The notes under the pieces are model-generated. The model worked only from the letters and a program-made list of their open reading frames with translations, was not told the DNA's origin and did not search any database. A program made the position numbers and the translations under genes. 7,196 nt of DNA from an uncultured Peptococcaceae bacterium (GTDB taxonomy: Bacteria > Bacillota > Dehalobacteriia > UBA4068): NCBI GenBank assembly GCA_947307285.1, contig CAMZIS010000060.1, forward strand, positions 1 to 7,196, given 5' to 3'. Shown here piece by piece: positions 6,128-7,196 of this stretch; the stretch's first letter is position 1, and each line of letters starts with the position of its first letter.

Positions 6128-6430
6128 TCACAGGGCGGCCAGCCTGCTTTTCAGCAGCGGGATGCCTTCTTCCGTCCACCATAAGTTATCCACGCCGCCG
6201 GAACTCATCCCTCCGTGAGCGAACTGCTCTATTACGGCAAAATCCATATACTCGTCGCTCAGGGGCTTGCCGGAAAGCGCAAGGTATTCCTGCTTTATCC
6301 ACTGTTCCAGCTCGTCGGCAGAGATGATATCCATATCCTCCGCCAGCTCTTTCAGGTGATCCCAAAAATAGGGGTCGCCCCGGAAGCCCCATCTTTTGGG
6401 CTTTTCTTCAAATATTTCGGACAGTTTCAT
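6128..6430 (-). CDS. Small protein of unknown function (GDPYFW / AHGGMSSG motifs)
   Basis: This is a 100-residue acidic protein without a signal peptide or membrane segment. Recognisable motifs are WGFRGDPYFWDHL (14-26) near the N-terminus, then EQFAHGGMSSG (68-78) and IPLLKSRL (90-97) at the end. My impression is that small hypothetical proteins with this same order of motifs occur in varied bacteria, but I cannot name a family or a function. The start is taken as ATG 6430 (MKLSEIFEE), with GAGGGAG 9 nt upstream; an in-frame TTG at 6448 lies before that site and is less likely. It follows the solute-binding protein gene by 85 bases on the same strand and converges on sigA. Enzyme, immunity or accessory roles are all open. 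Confidence 0.78.
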   Translation of the reverse strand: MKLSEIFEEKPKRWGFRGDPYFWDHLKELAEDMDIISADELEQWIKQEYLALSGKPLSDEYMDFAVIEQFAHGGMSSGGVDNLWWTEEGIPLLKSRLAAL

Positions 6431-6515
6431 CTCCCCGCTCTCCCTCAAAGTCCGCTCTGCCGGGGCCTTCGGCTCCCGCCGTCAAGCCGCTGCCGCGCGT
6501 CCGGACGATATATCA
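6431..6515. other. Short spacer between the two right-hand minus-strand genes
   Basis: The gap contains a 10-bp perfect palindrome, CGTCCGGACG (6498-6507), just after the stop codon of the solute-binding protein gene, and a bulged GC-rich hairpin near 6458-6480. Neither has a T-tract. I see no clear promoter, so the two genes may be cotranscribed. Confidence 0.3.
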
Positions 6516-7196
6516 CTAAGGCTGGAAGGCCAGCTCTTCCCCGTTCTCCGTCAGGTTGGTGAGGAAGCCGGCGCTGACCTCGTTCTGGCCCAGGTCGCTG
6601 AAGGAGATATGGCCCGCGGCCAGATAGGGAGCGTCGAAATCGCCCTCCCGCAGGGCGGCAGCCAGCTGCTCCGGCTCGGTGGTGCCGGCCTCAGCCGCGG
6701 CCTGGGCGATCAGCATCACCGCCGCGAAATCGTAGAGGGCCTCGTTATCCATATCCAGGCCGGTCTTCCGGCTATAGATGCCGTTGATGAAATAGAAGAT
6801 ATCGCTGTCGCCCCGGATCAGGTCGCTGGCGTCAGAGGTGATGGTCCCCTCCTCCTCCTCGTCCCGGGTCAGGGTGGCGCTCAAGCCGTACCAGTATCCG
6901 GCCTTGGCCTCGGTCACAGCCTGGCGGAAGGCCGGGTCCTGGAAGGACACGTCGTAGCAGAAGGCGGCCCGGGGGGCGAATTTGGCCCCGCCGTAGTAGC
7001 GGGCGAAGGCGGAAAGATCGGCCGGGTCGCCGTAGTGGAACACGGCCTCAGGCCCGTTGGCCATCATGCGGGCGGCGGCGGTGGCCAGGTCGTCCGTCTC
7101 GTCCTTATAGGCGATGCGGGCCACCACCTGCAATCCCAGAGCGGCGGCTTCCTCGTTGAAGGATTCCAGCACCTCGCGGCCGAAATAGTCGTCCTT
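6516..7196 (-). CDS. ABC transporter solute-binding protein, branched-chain amino acid type (partial, 5' end missing)
   Basis: The visible 226 residues are the C-terminal part of a type-1 periplasmic-binding-fold protein of the LivJ/LivK class. Such proteins capture a small ligand (branched-chain amino acids, amides, urea or similar) outside the membrane and deliver it to an ABC permease. Supporting features are the opening DDYFGREVLESFNEEAAALG, then VVARIAYKDETDDLATAAARM followed by AVFHYGDPADLSAFARYY (the second Rossmann-like lobe). The usual late segment with the helix ALYDFAAVMLIAQAAAEAG and a C-terminal strand GHISFSDLGQNEVSAGFL also fits. The frame is open to the window edge, so the N-terminal lobe, signal or lipobox and start codon are outside; GTG 7172 is internal. 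It ends at TAG 6518-6516. The ligand cannot be told from this part. Transporter permease genes are not in the window. Confidence 0.85.
   Translation of the reverse strand, partial: KDDYFGREVLESFNEEAAALGLQVVARIAYKDETDDLATAAARMMANGPEAVFHYGDPADLSAFARYYGGAKFAPRAAFCYDVSFQDPAFRQAVTEAKAGYWYGLSATLTRDEEEEGTITSDASDLIRGDSDIFYFINGIYSRKTGLDMDNEALYDFAAVMLIAQAAAEAGTTEPEQLAAALREGDFDAPYLAAGHISFSDLGQNEVSAGFLTNLTENGEELAFQP

Noticed and set aside
6498..6507. Palindrome CGTCCGGACG as a regulatory operator
   Set aside because: It lies after a stop codon, is short, and is not near a recognisable promoter. Such palindromes are common by chance in GC-rich DNA.

Overview
The window looks like a piece of chromosome from a GC-rich, probably spore-forming member of the Bacillota (Clostridia-like). 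The reasons are a LysM-GH18 protein of the SleL/YaaH spore cortex-lytic type, the adjacent dnaG-sigA pair typical of Bacillota, strong AAGGAGG-type ribosome binding sites, and a short primary sigma factor with a small region 1.1. Coding DNA is strongly GC-biased, so many long antisense frames are open and should be ignored. I cannot name the genus.

Layout from left to right. Positions 1-61 hold the last codons of a plus-strand gene, followed by a strong intrinsic terminator. A plus-strand gene for a 267-residue SWIM zinc-finger protein follows (243-1046), with a good -10 box and ribosome binding site. It converges on sleL (1153-2430, minus strand), and the gap is a cluster of short GC-rich hairpins that resembles a dispersed palindromic repeat. 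Upstream of sleL, also on the minus strand, is a 70-residue Arg/Gln/Glu protein built from octapeptide repeats (2654-2866), encoded by a 24-bp tandem repeat.

The repeat-protein gene diverges from the plus-strand dnaG-sigA operon (3068-4864 and 4908-6011), which encodes DNA primase and the primary sigma factor. The dnaG leader contains a perfect 11-bp hairpin followed by five T residues. It looks like an intrinsic terminator just before the start codon and may be an attenuator. A sigma-H-like promoter motif lies in an AT-rich patch near the 3' end of dnaG, in a position reminiscent of the internal sigma-H promoter of the Bacillus subtilis sigA operon. A bidirectional terminator ends the operon.

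The right end carries two minus-strand genes: a 100-residue protein of unknown function (6128-6430), and the C-terminal part of a type-1 periplasmic-binding-fold ABC transporter solute-binding protein (6516 to the window edge).

Most of the window is ordinary housekeeping sequence. I found no mobile element, CRISPR array, RNA gene or obvious new multi-gene system. The points most worth a second look are the dnaG leader hairpin, the octad-repeat protein, the candidate sporulation promoters of sleL and sigA, and the palindrome cluster at 1071-1166.
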